Counted from the stretch's first letter, positions 44,062 through 53,310 are shown. The stretch is DNA of 64,000 nucleotides from Limnohabitans parvus II-B4 (GCF_003063455.1 NZ_NESN01000003.1:310001-374000); one strand, 5' to 3'. Numbers and translations: made by a program. The notes: generated by a model not told the origin, from the letters alone.

Positions 44062-44522
44062 GCCCGTTTGACTTGCAACGCGATGCCTTTGGCCGCTGGG
44101 TGCTGGAGATGCCAGATGGCACGCGCCATGTGCCTGTGACGGCTCTGCGTGCTTATCCTGTCTCGGCCCCCGACTCGGGTGTGGCGCTGATGGACGCAGA
44201 TGGACATGAGATCGTCTGGATCGATGAGCTGGCGCAGTTGGACGCACCGCTGCGTGCGAAGGTGGTGCAAGCCTTGAATGAGCGCGAGTTCTTGCCCGAA
44301 ATTTTGCAGCTGACCGATGTCAGCAGCTTTGCCACACCCAGCACCTGGTCGGTGGTGACCGATCGGGGCGTCACGCAGTTTTTACTCAAAGGTGAAGAAG
44401 ACATCCGTCGCCTGACCGGTACGGTGCTGCTCATCAACGATGCCAATGGCGTGCAATTCATGATCCGCGACTTGGCGGCCATGGACAAACACTCGCGCAA
44501 GCTGCTCGACCGCTTTCTTTGA
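44058..44522 (+). CDS. Cyanophycin-associated DUF1854 family protein
   Basis: 154 residues, soluble, with no signal peptide. The sequence (FDLQRDAFGRWVLEMPDG, the LNEREFLPEILQLTDVSSFA block and DANGVQFMIRDLAAMDKHSR) matches what I know of the DUF1854 family, which is found next to cyanophycin synthetase genes and the ABC transporter seen here. Molecular role is unknown. Its start overlaps the transporter stop by four bases, so equal, coupled production and a physical partnership are likely. It converges on the beta-CASP gene. Confidence 0.88.
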   Translation: MSPFDLQRDAFGRWVLEMPDGTRHVPVTALRAYPVSAPDSGVALMDADGHEIVWIDELAQLDAPLRAKVVQALNEREFLPEILQLTDVSSFATPSTWSVVTDRGVTQFLLKGEEDIRRLTGTVLLINDANGVQFMIRDLAAMDKHSRKLLDRFL

Positions 44523-44528
44523 TAGGCC

Positions 44529-45893
44529 TCAAAGTGGCCAGACCGAACCGTGCTCGGGCACCAGCGCACGCCATTTGATCTCGTGTTCGATGCGCTGACG
44601 CAACATGTCAGACGCCTCGCGCTCGCCATGCACCACATACACCTGCCCCGGTGCACAGGGCATTTTGTGCAGCCAGCTCAGCAGCTGATTGGCATCGGCA
44701 TGGGCCGAAGCCGATTCGATTTGGGCCACCTCGGCCCGCACCGCGACATCTTGCGCATGGATGCGAACCGTGGTGTGGCCGCTGGCCAGCGCTGCACCTC
44801 GCGTGCCGGGCGCTTGGTAGCCCGTCAGGATGATCATGTTGCGGTGATCGCCCGCGTATTGCGCCAAGTGGTGCAGCACGCGTCCACCTGTGGCCATGCC
44901 GCTGGCCGCCAAAATCACCATGGGGCCGTGTCGGCGCGCCAGTGATTTCGATTGCTCGGGCGTTTCCAGCATGGTGGCCGCATGGTCCATGTTGCGCACT
45001 TCCTGCACGCTCAAACGGTGCTCGCCCGGGTGGCGTTCAAACAAGGCCGTGGTGTGGATCGCCATCGGGCTGTCCAGGAAAATCGGCAAGCCCTTGGGAA
45101 TTTCTCCAGCCGCCTTGAGCTGTGCGATGGTGTGCAGAACAGCCTGCGCCCGCCCCACGGCAAACACCGGCACGACAGCCACACCGCCGCGTGCGGCCAG
45201 TTTTTTCAAAAGCGGCCCAAGCTCTTCAAACACTTTTTCTTTGGGGTGTTGGCGGTCGCCATAGGTCGACTCGATCAACACCGTGTCGGCCTGTGGCGGT
45301 GGCTCGGGCGGGTTCATCAGCGGGTCATCGGGACGACCCAGATCGCCAGAAAAGAGAATGCGCCGACCGCCTACATCCAGCAGCAAACTGGCTGCGCCCA
45401 GAATGTGGCCAGCAGGCTGAAAGCGGGCCTTCCAGCCGCGGATGGGTTCGAACCACTGGCCCTGATGCTCTGCGTGCAAGGCCTTCAGGCTCTGAATGGC
45501 CTCTTGCTTGGTGTACAGCGGCAGGGCAGGTGCATGTTTAGAAAAACCGTGCCGGTTGGCGAAAAACGCGTCTTCTTCCTGGATGTGCCCGCTGTCAGGC
45601 AACAAAATGCTGGCCAGATCGCAAGTGGCCGCTGTGGCATGCACCCGGCCGCGAAAGCCGTTTTTGAACAGCAGGGGCAAATACCCGCTGTGGTCCAGGT
45701 GCGCATGGGTCAGCACCACCGCATCGATGTGCGCCGGGTTGGCAGGCAGCGGGTTCCAGTTGCGCAAGCGCAGTTGTTTGTAACCCTGAAACAGCCCGCA
45801 ATCGACCAACAGCCGCTTCTGGTTGTGCTCGATCAGGTACTTGGAGCCGGTGACGGTGTCGGCTCCGCCGAGGAAGGTGATGGTGGCGCTCAT
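44529..45893 (-). CDS. MBL-fold beta-CASP hydrolase (RNase/exonuclease-like)
   Basis: 454-residue metallo-beta-lactamase protein with the beta-CASP insertion. Zinc motif THAHLDHSG at about residue 62, GHILGAASLLLD, FSGDLGRPDDPLM, and beta-CASP segments DSPMAIHTTALFERH, ILAASGMATGGR and the C-terminal SASAHADANQLLSWL and VVHGE. Members cut RNA (CPSF73-like, YsH1-like); bacterial forms of this length are usually annotated as exonucleases or RNA-processing enzymes. Substrate unknown. Its 3' end lies 6 bases from the DUF1854 stop. Confidence 0.9.
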   Translation of the reverse strand: MSATITFLGGADTVTGSKYLIEHNQKRLLVDCGLFQGYKQLRLRNWNPLPANPAHIDAVVLTHAHLDHSGYLPLLFKNGFRGRVHATAATCDLASILLPDSGHIQEEDAFFANRHGFSKHAPALPLYTKQEAIQSLKALHAEHQGQWFEPIRGWKARFQPAGHILGAASLLLDVGGRRILFSGDLGRPDDPLMNPPEPPPQADTVLIESTYGDRQHPKEKVFEELGPLLKKLAARGGVAVVPVFAVGRAQAVLHTIAQLKAAGEIPKGLPIFLDSPMAIHTTALFERHPGEHRLSVQEVRNMDHAATMLETPEQSKSLARRHGPMVILAASGMATGGRVLHHLAQYAGDHRNMIILTGYQAPGTRGAALASGHTTVRIHAQDVAVRAEVAQIESASAHADANQLLSWLHKMPCAPGQVYVVHGEREASDMLRQRIEHEIKWRALVPEHGSVWPL

Positions 45894-45974
45894 GCTGGCA
45901 TGCTGCGCTCAAAATAAACAAGGGCGTTTGAGGCAAGTCATGTTGACGCTTGTTTTGCCAAACCGACGCACTAT

Positions 45975-46066
45975 TGTCATACCCGCGCCCTAACTGTCAT
46001 ACCCGCGCATGCGGGTATCCATGGCAGCCGAAGGCATGGACCCCCGATCGCGTCGGGGGTGACAAA
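45975..46066. repeat. Dispersed palindromic repeat (partial plus full unit)
   Basis: A partial copy (TGTCATACCCGCG at 45975) is followed by a full unit from 45995: TGTCATACCCGCG, GCGGGTATCCATGGCAGCCG, AAGGCATGGACCCCCGATCG and GTCGGGGGTGACAAAG. Almost the same as the cluster at 11491-11730. It lies between dnaJ and the beta-CASP gene, downstream of dnaJ. Confidence 0.9.
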
Positions 46067-46097
46067 GGTAAGTCAGATCGCAGGTGACAAACGCCGC

Positions 46098-47240
46098 TCA
46101 ACCGCCGAAAAAGCCTTTGAGCTTGTCGGTCCAGCTCTCGCCGCTGGGTTGGTGTTTGCCGCCGCCTTTGGTGAGCGATTCGTCAAACTCCTTGAGCAAC
46201 TTGCGTTGGTGCTCGGTGAGCTTGACAGGCGTTTCCACCGTGATGTGGCAATACAGGTCGCCCGGATAGCTGCCGCGCACACCCTTGATGCCCTTGCCGC
46301 GCAGGCGGAACTGCTTGCCCGTCTGAGTGCCTTCTGGAATGTCGATGGCCGCTTTGCCGCCCAAAGTGGGCACGTCGATTTCGCCGCCCAAGGCCGCTTT
46401 GGTGAAGCTGATGGGCACTGCGCAATGCAGGTCGTCGCCGTCGCGCTCAAAAATCGAATGCTTCTTGAGGCGAATCTCAATGAACAGATCGCCCGGAGGG
46501 CCACCGTTGGTGCCTGGCTCGCCGTTTCCAGCACTGCGGATGCGCATGCCGTCGTCGATGCCGGCCGGGATTTTGACTTCCAGCGTCTTTTGCTTCTTGA
46601 GCCTGCCTTGTCCATGGCAAGTGCCGCAAGGGTCAGGGATGATCTTGCCCGTGCCACGGCAGTTGGGGCAGGTCTGCTGCACACTGAAAAAGCCCTGGCG
46701 CATCTGCACCTGACCTTGACCATGGCAGGTCGAGCAGGTCTTGGCGCTGGTGCCCGGCTTGGCACCGGTGCCGCTGCAGGTGTCGCAGGCGTCCCAGCTG
46801 GGGATGCGCAACTGCGAGTCCTTGCCGTTGGCCGCTTCTTCGAGCGTGATTTCCATCGCGTAGCTCAGGTCGGCACCGCGGAAAACCTGTCGTCCACCAC
46901 CGCGACCGCCACGGCCTTGGCCCCCAAAGATGTCACCAAAGATGTCGCCAAACGCGTCACCAAAACCGCCAAAACCTTCGGCACCGCCGCGCATATTGGG
47001 GTCGACACCGGCGTGGCCGTGCTGGTCGTAGGCCGCACGTTTTTGTGCGTCCGACAGCATTTCGTAGGCCTCTTTGATCTCTTTGAACTTGGCCTCGGCT
47101 TCTTTGGCCTTGGCGTCTTCACCCTGGTTGCGGTCAGGGTGGTACTTCATCGCCAGCTTGCGATAAGCCTTTTTGATGTCTTCGTCTGTGGCGTTTTTGG
47201 CAACGCCCAGCACTTCGTAAAAATCTCGTTTTGTCGCCAT
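46098..47240 (-). CDS. dnaJ: Chaperone protein DnaJ
   Basis: Hsp40 co-chaperone stimulating DnaK ATPase. 380 residues: J-domain (residues 1-70) with HPD in MKYHPDRNQ; Gly/Phe-rich linker ([20 protein letters not shown]); four zinc-binding repeats [24 protein letters not shown] and CGTCHGQG; then the substrate-binding C-terminal domain ending [14 protein letters not shown]. All parts present. It follows dnaK on the same strand after a 146-base gap with a terminator and a REP-like element, so read-through or a separate promoter is needed. Confidence 0.97.
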   Translation of the reverse strand: MATKRDFYEVLGVAKNATDEDIKKAYRKLAMKYHPDRNQGEDAKAKEAEAKFKEIKEAYEMLSDAQKRAAYDQHGHAGVDPNMRGGAEGFGGFGDAFGDIFGDIFGGQGRGGRGGGRQVFRGADLSYAMEITLEEAANGKDSQLRIPSWDACDTCSGTGAKPGTSAKTCSTCHGQGQVQMRQGFFSVQQTCPNCRGTGKIIPDPCGTCHGQGRLKKQKTLEVKIPAGIDDGMRIRSAGNGEPGTNGGPPGDLFIEIRLKKHSIFERDGDDLHCAVPISFTKAALGGEIDVPTLGGKAAIDIPEGTQTGKQFRLRGKGIKGVRGSYPGDLYCHITVETPVKLTEHQRKLLKEFDESLTKGGGKHQPSGESWTDKLKGFFGG

Positions 47241-47274
47241 GACTTTGAATCCTGGCCTTCAGGCCGTTTCATGC

Positions 47275-47305
47275 AAAAAGCGTCCCGGGCAAAGCACGGG
47301 ACGCT
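47275..47305 (-). terminator. Intrinsic terminator between dnaK and dnaJ
   Basis: Stem AGCGTCCCG / CGGGACGCT (47279-47287 and 47297-47305) with a nine-base loop; on the minus strand it is followed by TTTTT. It ends dnaK transcripts, possibly incompletely, ahead of dnaJ. Confidence 0.75.
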
Positions 47306-47315
47306 GCAGCTGGTT

Positions 47316-47371
47316 TGTGGGAGGCCGCCCCTGCGGCCGAATGCACTCGCGAGCGGCGGCTCGCTCCCACA
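47316..47371. repeat. REP-like inverted element between dnaK and dnaJ
   Basis: Ends TGTGGGAG (47316-47323) and CTCCCACA (47364-47371) are exact complements; inside are GGCCGCCCCTGCGGCC and GAGCGGCGGCTCG hairpins. Same plan as the element at 31570-31643 between etfB and etfA, with diverged sequence. Confidence 0.7.
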
Positions 47372-47386
47372 GCATCACACTGGGCA

Positions 47387-49315
47387 TCAGCCCTTTTTGA
47401 CTTCCTTGACCTCAGCGTCCACGACGTTGTCGTCTTGGGGCTTGGCTTCGGCTGCACCGGCCGCGCCGGCACCCGCAGCGGCTTGCTGCGCTTGCATCTC
47501 GGCGTAGACCTTCTCGCCCAGCTTCTGGCTGGCCGTCATCAGGGCTTCGGTTTTGGCTTCGATGGCGTCTTTGTCTTCGCCCTTCAATGCTTCTTCCAGG
47601 TCCTTGGCGGCCGCTTCGATGGCTTCTTTCTCAGCCGCTTCGATCTTGTCGCCATGCTCGGTCAGGCTCTTCTTGACGCTGTGCGCAGCGGCTTCACCGG
47701 CGTTGCGGGCTTGCACCAGTTCGAGCTTTTTCTTGTCTTCTTCGGCGTTCAGCTCGGCGTCTTTCACCATTTGCTGAATTTCGGCTTCGGACAGACCGGA
47801 GTTGGCCTTGATGGTGATCTTGTTTTCTTTGCCGGTGCCTTTGTCTTTGGCGCCCACATGCAAGATGCCGTTGGCGTCGATGTCAAAAGACACTTCGATC
47901 TGAGGTGTGCCACGTGAGGCGGGTGGAATGCCTTCGAGGTTGAATTCGCCCAGTAATTTGTTGCCGGATGCGATGTCGCGCTCACCTTGGAACACCTTGA
48001 TCGTCACGGCCGGCTGGTTGTCTTCAGCGGTCGAGAAAGTCTGTGCAAACTTGGTTGGGATCGTGGTGTTCTTGGTGATCATCTTGGTCATGACACCGCC
48101 CATGGTCTCGATGCCCAAGGACAAAGGTGTCACGTCGAGCAGCAACACGTCGGTGCGGTCGCCGGACAACACTTGACCCTGGATCGCAGCGCCCACAGCC
48201 ACGGCCTCGTCGGGGTTCACGTCTTTGCGTGGCTCCTTGCCGAAGAACTCTTTGACCTTTTCTTGCACCTTGGGCATGCGGGACATGCCGCCGACCAGGA
48301 TGATGTCGTCGATGTCACCGACCGACACGCCAGCGTCCTTGATCGCCATGCGGCAAGGGGCGATGGTGCGCTCGATCAATTCCTCAACCAGCTGCTCCAG
48401 CTTGGCGCGGGTCAGCTTGACGTTCAGGTGTTTGGGGCCGGTGGCGTCTGCTGTGATGTAAGGCAGGTTGACGTCTGTCGAGGCCGAGCTGGACAGCTCG
48501 ATCTTGGCTTTCTCAGCGGCTTCTTTCAGGCGCTGCAGGGCCAACACGTCTTTGGCCAGATCGACACCGGATTCTTTCTTGAACTCGGTGATGATGAAGT
48601 CGATGATGCGCTGGTCGAAGTCTTCGCCGCCCAGGAAGGTGTCGCCGTTGGTGGACAACACTTCAAATTGCTTTTCGCCATCGACGTCGGCGATTTCGAT
48701 GATGGACACGTCAAACGTGCCGCCACCCAAGTCATACACCGCAATCTTGCGGTCGCCTTTTTCGGTTTTGTCCAAACCGAACGCCAAAGCAGCAGCGGTA
48801 GGTTCGTTGATGATGCGCTTGACGTCCAAGCCTGCGATGCGGCCTGCATCTTTGGTGGCTTGACGTTGTGCGTCGTTGAAGTAAGCGGGCACCGTGATGA
48901 CGGCTTCGGTCACTTCTTCGCCGAGGTAGTCTTCGGCGGTTTTCTTCATCTTGCGCAGAATTTCAGCGCTGATCTGTGGCGGGGCCAACTTGTTGCCGCG
49001 CACTTCCACCCACGCGTCGCCGTTGTCGGCTTTGGCAATGGTGTAAGGCATCAAGTCGATGTCTTTTTGGACTTCTTTCTCGGCAAACTTGCGACCGATC
49101 AAACGCTTGACCGCGTAGAGGGTGTTGCGTGGGTTGGTGACCGCTTGGCGCTTGGCGGATGCACCGACCAGGATCTCGCCGTCTTCCTGATAAGCAATGA
49201 TCGACGGGGTGGTGCGAGCGCCTTCGGCGTTCTCGATCACTTTGGTCGTGTTGCCTTCCATGATGGCCACGCACGAGTTGGTGGTGCCCAAGTCAATACC
49301 GATGATTCTTCCCAT
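47387..49315 (-). CDS. dnaK: Chaperone protein DnaK (Hsp70)
   Basis: ATP-dependent chaperone. 642 residues, full length. N-terminal ATPase domain starts [21 protein letters not shown]; further signatures [38 protein letters not shown] and [16 protein letters not shown] are intact. The linker [16 protein letters not shown] leads to the peptide-binding domain and the acidic C-terminal tail. A good sigma-32 promoter lies 41 bases upstream of its start. Operon order grpE-dnaK-dnaJ. Confidence 0.98.
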   Translation of the reverse strand: MGRIIGIDLGTTNSCVAIMEGNTTKVIENAEGARTTPSIIAYQEDGEILVGASAKRQAVTNPRNTLYAVKRLIGRKFAEKEVQKDIDLMPYTIAKADNGDAWVEVRGNKLAPPQISAEILRKMKKTAEDYLGEEVTEAVITVPAYFNDAQRQATKDAGRIAGLDVKRIINEPTAAALAFGLDKTEKGDRKIAVYDLGGGTFDVSIIEIADVDGEKQFEVLSTNGDTFLGGEDFDQRIIDFIITEFKKESGVDLAKDVLALQRLKEAAEKAKIELSSSASTDVNLPYITADATGPKHLNVKLTRAKLEQLVEELIERTIAPCRMAIKDAGVSVGDIDDIILVGGMSRMPKVQEKVKEFFGKEPRKDVNPDEAVAVGAAIQGQVLSGDRTDVLLLDVTPLSLGIETMGGVMTKMITKNTTIPTKFAQTFSTAEDNQPAVTIKVFQGERDIASGNKLLGEFNLEGIPPASRGTPQIEVSFDIDANGILHVGAKDKGTGKENKITIKANSGLSEAEIQQMVKDAELNAEEDKKKLELVQARNAGEAAAHSVKKSLTEHGDKIEAAEKEAIEAAAKDLEEALKGEDKDAIEAKTEALMTASQKLGEKVYAEMQAQQAAAGAGAAGAAEAKPQDDNVVDAEVKEVKKG

Positions 49316-49355
49316 TTTGATGCTCCGAAATTAAGTAAAAGTGCAGATGTTTTGC

Positions 49356-49383
49356 AGTTGGGGCGGGGTGAGCGCTTTTCAAG
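49356..49383 (-). promoter_or_regulatory. dnaK: Candidate sigma-32 (heat-shock) promoter of dnaK
   Basis: On the minus strand a -35 box CTTGAAA (49377-49383) and a -10 box CCCCAACT (49356-49363) are separated by 13 bases. The sigma-32 consensus is CTTGAAA and CCCCATNT with a 13-15 base spacer. It ends 41 bases before the dnaK ATG. Confidence 0.8.
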
Positions 49384-49413
49384 TCCCCTTACGCTCAAAA
49401 AGGTCATGCTGGC

Positions 49414-49484
49414 TGTCATCCCGGCCCCCGAGCCGGGATCCATGCGTTTGAAGTCATGGACGCCGGATCAAGTCTGGGGTGACA
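49414..49484. repeat. Dispersed palindromic repeat (diverged unit)
   Basis: TGTCATCCCGG, hairpin with AGCCGGGATCCATGCG, then AGTCATGGACGCCGGATCAA and CTGGGGTGACAG. Same layout as the other copies but the most diverged. It lies between grpE and dnaK, upstream of the dnaK heat-shock promoter. Confidence 0.8.
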
Positions 49485-49504
49485 GTTTGGGTGGAAAGCG
49501 GGGT

Positions 49505-50053
49505 TTATTTGGGCGCCGTGACCGTGACCAGGGCTGGGCGCAACACCCGGTCGGCGATTTGGTAGCCCTTTTGCAGCACCGTGACCACCGTGTTGGGTTC
49601 CTGCTCGGCAGGGACCACGCTGATGGCTTGGTGGTGGTGTGGATCGAACTTGGTGCCCGCTGCAGGTGCAATTTCAATCACTTTGTTGCGCTCCAGTGCA
49701 CTTTTGAGCTGACGCAATGTGGCTTCGGAGCCTTCGCGCATTTGCTCAAGGGTCACGTTGGGGATGGCCAGACCGGCTTCCAGGCTGTCCAGCACGGGCA
49801 GCAAGCTGTCGGCAAAGCCTTCAACAGCGAACTTGCGAGCCTTGGCGATCTCGTCGTCGGCACGGCGGCGGGCGTTTTGCACATCGGCCTGGGCGCGCAG
49901 GTACTGGTCGGCCAGATCGGCATTTTGTGCCTTCAGGTTGGCCAGTTCGGCCTGGGCATCGGCCAGCGGGTCGAGTGACTGGGCGGCCTCAGCGGCGGTG
50001 GATGGCTCTTCGGCAGGGTTGCCTTGGGGAATGGGTTGAGTGGGTTCAGACAT
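49505..50053 (-). CDS. grpE: Nucleotide exchange factor GrpE
   Basis: Releases ADP from DnaK. 182 residues: acidic, disordered N-terminus (to about 35), a long coiled-coil helix ([20 protein letters not shown]), then the conserved [20 protein letters not shown] and C-terminal beta domain with [13 protein letters not shown] and [20 protein letters not shown]. Normal length. A sigma-32 promoter lies directly upstream at 50084-50112. Confidence 0.96.
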   Translation of the reverse strand: MSEPTQPIPQGNPAEEPSTAAEAAQSLDPLADAQAELANLKAQNADLADQYLRAQADVQNARRRADDEIAKARKFAVEGFADSLLPVLDSLEAGLAIPNVTLEQMREGSEATLRQLKSALERNKVIEIAPAAGTKFDPHHHQAISVVPAEQEPNTVVTVLQKGYQIADRVLRPALVTVTAPK

Positions 50054-50083
50054 TTTTCGATGTTTTTATCAATGATTTCAATC

Positions 50084-50112
50084 AGTTGGGGGTGTCAATC
50101 CCTGTTTTCAAG
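50084..50112 (-). promoter_or_regulatory. grpE: Candidate sigma-32 (heat-shock) promoter of grpE
   Basis: On the minus strand -35 box CTTGAAA (50106-50112) and -10 box CCCCAACT (50084-50091) with a 14-base spacer, matching sigma-32 consensus at 14 of 15 defined or near-defined positions. The -10 is identical to that of dnaK. It ends 31 bases before the grpE ATG. Confidence 0.8.
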
Positions 50113-50130
50113 AGGGGCTTTGCTGAAAAT

Positions 50131-50862
50131 TCAGTGCACCCAATGGATTCTTTGGGCTTCTTGGGTGTTCAGAAACTTTTTCAGTCGGGCGTAGGGCAAG
50201 ACCACATCACCGTAGCACGCCTGTACGACGTGCGGTCCCGAATACATGACATGCAGACCTTGGGCACCTAAACCCAAGGTGTCCTTTTCAAGGAGCCTGA
50301 TGTCGTCGCGTTTCAGAACCCGAAGGCATTCGTTTTTCTGGTCTGTCGGCTGGCGTCCAGCGATCAGGGCTTGGCGAATCAGTGTCCGAATTGCCGGCAA
50401 AAATTCAGCGCCGTCAGGGCCGTTTCGTGTGATGGCATAAAGCCTCAAGGGGTTGTAGTGTTGACCTGTTGCCAAATCGAACACCAGGGCATTTTCTGCA
50501 AACGCAGGATAGGGGCCAATGCAATGGATGTTCAGCCGCTGGACGAGTGAGTAGATTTGCGGTGTGTCGAGCAGCACCTCGTAGCGAAGCTCGAATTCAG
50601 CCACCAGGGTGTTGCTTTTTTCGCGGGCATTGACCCCGGCGACATCTTTGGCGCACTCTCTGGCCATCGCCAGCTGTTGCCTGTCCCGCTTTGCCAAACT
50701 TTGAGACAAGGTTTTGGCTGCTGCTGTCGATGCAGGCTGTGACTGTGGCCTTGGAATCGACGGAACGTGAAGGGTTTCTGCCAAGACGGGGTTGAAGTCA
50801 ATCAATGCCCACGCCAAGAGCAAGCCACACACGCTCCGCCAAAGGCTCAAGTCAAGCGGCAT
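50131..50862 (-). CDS. Exported protein with DUF3298/RsiV-like C-terminus
   Basis: 243 residues with an N-terminal signal sequence (SVCGLLLAWALIDFNPVLAE, cleaved near ALA/E at about 29). The mature protein has paired beta-alpha elements, and its C-terminal part (LGLGAQGLHVMYSGPHVVQA followed by CYGDVVLPYARLKKFL) resembles the DUF3298 domain found in RsiV and lysozyme-binding periplasmic proteins. That is a pattern-level assignment. Three mature Cys residues could form disulphides. The start is 11 bases downstream of the FKBP gene, suggesting an operon; grpE follows with its own promoter. Confidence 0.7.
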   Translation of the reverse strand: MPLDLSLWRSVCGLLLAWALIDFNPVLAETLHVPSIPRPQSQPASTAAAKTLSQSLAKRDRQQLAMARECAKDVAGVNAREKSNTLVAEFELRYEVLLDTPQIYSLVQRLNIHCIGPYPAFAENALVFDLATGQHYNPLRLYAITRNGPDGAEFLPAIRTLIRQALIAGRQPTDQKNECLRVLKRDDIRLLEKDTLGLGAQGLHVMYSGPHVVQACYGDVVLPYARLKKFLNTQEAQRIHWVH

Positions 50863-50873
50863 GTCCTGTCGAA

Positions 50874-51224
50874 TTACTCGACTGCCAGCAATTCCACGTC
50901 AAATTTCAGGGTGGCGTTCGGCGGAATGACGCCGCCAGCGCCGCGTGCACCGTAACCCAACTCGGCGGGGATGATCAGGGTCCGTTGGCCACCGATCTTC
51001 ATGCCAGCCACGCCTTCGTCCCAGCCCTTGATGACCATGCCTGCGCCCAAACCGAACACAAAGGGGTCGCGGCGGTCGCGGCTGGAGTCAAATTTGGCAC
51101 CTTGCACGCCGTCTTTGTAGAGCCAGCCGGTGTAATGCACGGTGACGTCTTGACCAGGGGTGGCTTCAGCGCCTTCGCCCACGACGGTGTCTTCGTATTG
51201 CAGGCCGGAGGGTGTGGTGTTCAT
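50874..51224 (-). CDS. FKBP-type peptidyl-prolyl cis-trans isomerase
   Basis: 116-residue single FKBP domain without signal peptide, so cytosolic. Core motifs: VTVHYTGWLYKDGVQGAKFDSS, FVFGLGAGMVIKGWDEGVAGM and IPAELGYGARGAGGVIPPNA with LKFDVELLAVE. The aromatic binding pocket residues (Tyr, Phe, Trp, Tyr) are all present, so it should be active. It probably assists folding of cytosolic clients. It precedes the DUF3298-like gene on the same strand. Confidence 0.94.
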   Translation of the reverse strand: MNTTPSGLQYEDTVVGEGAEATPGQDVTVHYTGWLYKDGVQGAKFDSSRDRRDPFVFGLGAGMVIKGWDEGVAGMKIGGQRTLIIPAELGYGARGAGGVIPPNATLKFDVELLAVE

Positions 51225-51304
51225 GGAGTGGCTTTCTGTCAGTGGTGCCCTGTGCCTTTAAGGGGGATGTCCCATGGGGACTGGCGCAGGGCGAAAAGCC
51301 AAAA

Positions 51305-52474
51305 TTATGCCAGCAGCCCCCGTTGTGCCAGATCGCGCATCAATTGCCGTGTGCCATAGACCCATGGGACGGCCTGGTCCGAGGTCGTGACACGGTTGAC
51401 CAATGTGCCCAAGAGTGGGGTGGAGACGCTCACCACATCACCCACCACGTGCGTGAAGCCCTGGCCCGGACCATGGCGGTCCTGCGTGGGGGCAAACATG
51501 GTGCCCAGAAACAGCAGCATGCCGTCCGGGTATTGGTGGTATTTGCCCATGGCTTGGGCCACCAGGTTCAGCGGGTCGCGGCTGATCTGGCTGAGTGAGC
51601 TGCTGCCTTGCATCACAAAGCCTTCTGGGCCTTGCACTTGCAGGCTCAGATCGCACTGGCGGACATCGTCGATGCCGAAGTCGGTGTCAAACAAGCGGAT
51701 GAATGGGCCGATGGCGCAACTGGCGTTGTTGTCTTTGGCTTTGCCGAGCAGCAAGGCGCTGCGACCTTCAAAGTCACGCAGGTTCACGTCGTTGCCCAAG
51801 GTGGCCCCGACCACCTCGCCACGCGAGTTGACGGCCAGCACGATTTCGGGTTCGGGGTTGTTCCATTGGCTGCCAGGGTGAATGCCCACTTGTGATCCGG
51901 GGCCCACGGCACTCATGGGTTGCGCTTTGGTGAAGATTTCAGCATCTGGCCCGATGCCCACCTCCAGGTATTGCGACCACATGCCTTGGGCGAGCAGCAC
52001 CTCTTTGAGTTTGGCGGCCGCGGGTGAGCCGGGTCTCACGCTGCGCAGGTTGTCGCCGATCACCGCCACCACGGCCTGACGCACCGCTTCGGCCCGGCTG
52101 GCATCGCCTCGGGCTTGCTCTTCGATCACGCGTTCGAGCATGCTGGCCACAAAGGTGACGCCCGACGCTTTGATGGCTTGCAAATCGCAAGGGGCCATGA
52201 ACCAAGGCAAGGCTGGGTTGCGGCTGGGCTCGTCGCTGTTGGCCAAAACGGCTGAGGTTTCGGCCAATCGGGCGGCTTGGCCGGAAGCGATGAATTGCCG
52301 AACCTTGACCGCTGCTTGATCTTGTTCCAGCAAATCGCTGCAGGTCGCGGCAAGTCTGGACAGGTCGAGCACGTCATCGGGGGTGACCGCGACCAAGACC
52401 GGGCCGAGGCTGGGTTGCCAAATGCGGCCAATGAGCAAGGCACGGTCGCTGAGGGTGGGTAAGGTGGTGTTCAT
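51305..52474 (-). CDS. Fumarylacetoacetate hydrolase (FAH) family protein
   Basis: 389-residue FAH-fold enzyme; family members hydrolyse or dehydrate 2-oxo acids using Mg2+. The C-terminal catalytic half holds the metal-binding region EPEIVLAVNSRGEVVGATLG and NDVNLRDFEGRSALLLGKAKD with PDGMLLFLGTMFAP. The longer N-terminal part (about 150 residues) fits the subgroup that includes 2-keto-3-deoxy-arabinonate dehydratase and related sugar-acid enzymes; substrate uncertain. It stands alone, 80 bases upstream of FKBP on the same strand. Confidence 0.87.
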   Translation of the reverse strand: MNTTLPTLSDRALLIGRIWQPSLGPVLVAVTPDDVLDLSRLAATCSDLLEQDQAAVKVRQFIASGQAARLAETSAVLANSDEPSRNPALPWFMAPCDLQAIKASGVTFVASMLERVIEEQARGDASRAEAVRQAVVAVIGDNLRSVRPGSPAAAKLKEVLLAQGMWSQYLEVGIGPDAEIFTKAQPMSAVGPGSQVGIHPGSQWNNPEPEIVLAVNSRGEVVGATLGNDVNLRDFEGRSALLLGKAKDNNASCAIGPFIRLFDTDFGIDDVRQCDLSLQVQGPEGFVMQGSSSLSQISRDPLNLVAQAMGKYHQYPDGMLLFLGTMFAPTQDRHGPGQGFTHVVGDVVSVSTPLLGTLVNRVTTSDQAVPWVYGTRQLMRDLAQRGLLA

Positions 52475-52662
52475 GGGGGGGTTAACAAATCAATGGCGTA
52501 TATCTTGCCAGATTGGCCCGGCGCAAGCTGTCACGCACAGGCTTGGCGTGTTGGTGGGGTCAGAAGGTTTGTCGCAATTGCTTGCAATTTTGTGCGCTGC
52601 AGTACGGTCATGGCGGTGCATTCGGCTTAGAGTTCACGCCATGGATTGAAAGGACCCTCCAG

Positions 52663-53310
52663 ATGAACCAGCCAATTTCCTTGAAAGCCTTTGGCGCTGC
52701 GACTTGTGCAGCAGCCATTTTGTAGACCGGTTGCGCCACGGCCACGCCGGAACAAAAGGGGGCGGGCACCGGCGCATTGATGGGTGCGGTCGCAGGTCAG
52801 ATTTTGGGCCGTGACACGAAATCCACGGCCATTGGTGCCGGGCTGGGCGCTTTGGGTGGCTATGTGTGGTCCAAGAGCATGGAAGACAAAAAGCGCGCCA
52901 TGGAAGCGGCGACCGCTGGCACCGGCACGGTGGTCACACAAACACCTGACAACCAGCTCAAACTCACCATCCCGAACGATATTTCTTTTGACTCGGGACG
53001 TTATGACATCAAGCCGAACCTGCGACCCATCCTGGACCAGTTTGCACAAGGCTTGTCGCAGCAGCTCAGCACGGAGGTGCGCATCATCGGCCACACGGAC
53101 AATGTGGGCAGTGACGCATTGAACAATGCCTTGTCGGTGAACCGGGCACAAAGTGCGCGCGATTATTTGGTGGCGCGTGGTGTGAATGCCAGCCGCATCG
53201 CCATTGATGGTCGGGGTGAGCGTGAACCAATTGCAGACAACAACACCGAAGCAGGCCGTGCCCGTAACCGCCGGATTGAAATCTTTTTGGCTGAGCGCGG
53301 TCAGAGGTAA
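52663..53310 (+). pseudogene. OmpA-family lipoprotein gene interrupted by an amber codon in the signal peptide
   Basis: From ATG 52663 (AAGGA eight bases upstream) the frame reads MNQPISLKAFGAATCAAAIL, then TAG at 52723-52725, then TGCATATPEQKG in the same frame to 53310. Without the TAG this is a lipoprotein of about 215 residues: lipobox ending in TGC, a Gly-rich YiaD-type segment (GALMGAVAGQILGRDT), and an OmpA peptidoglycan-binding domain with ISFDSGRYDIKP, GHTDNVGSDALNNALSVNRA and GRARNRRIEIFL. As read, translation should stop after 20 residues; an internal TTG (52777) or ATG (52780) restart would give an unexported protein. Either a recent pseudogene, a sequencing error, or TAG read-through. 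Confidence 0.75.

Noticed and set aside
47987..49978. Plus-strand open frame of over 660 codons opposite dnaK and grpE
   Set aside because: Antisense shadow that runs through a promoter, a repeat and two genes.
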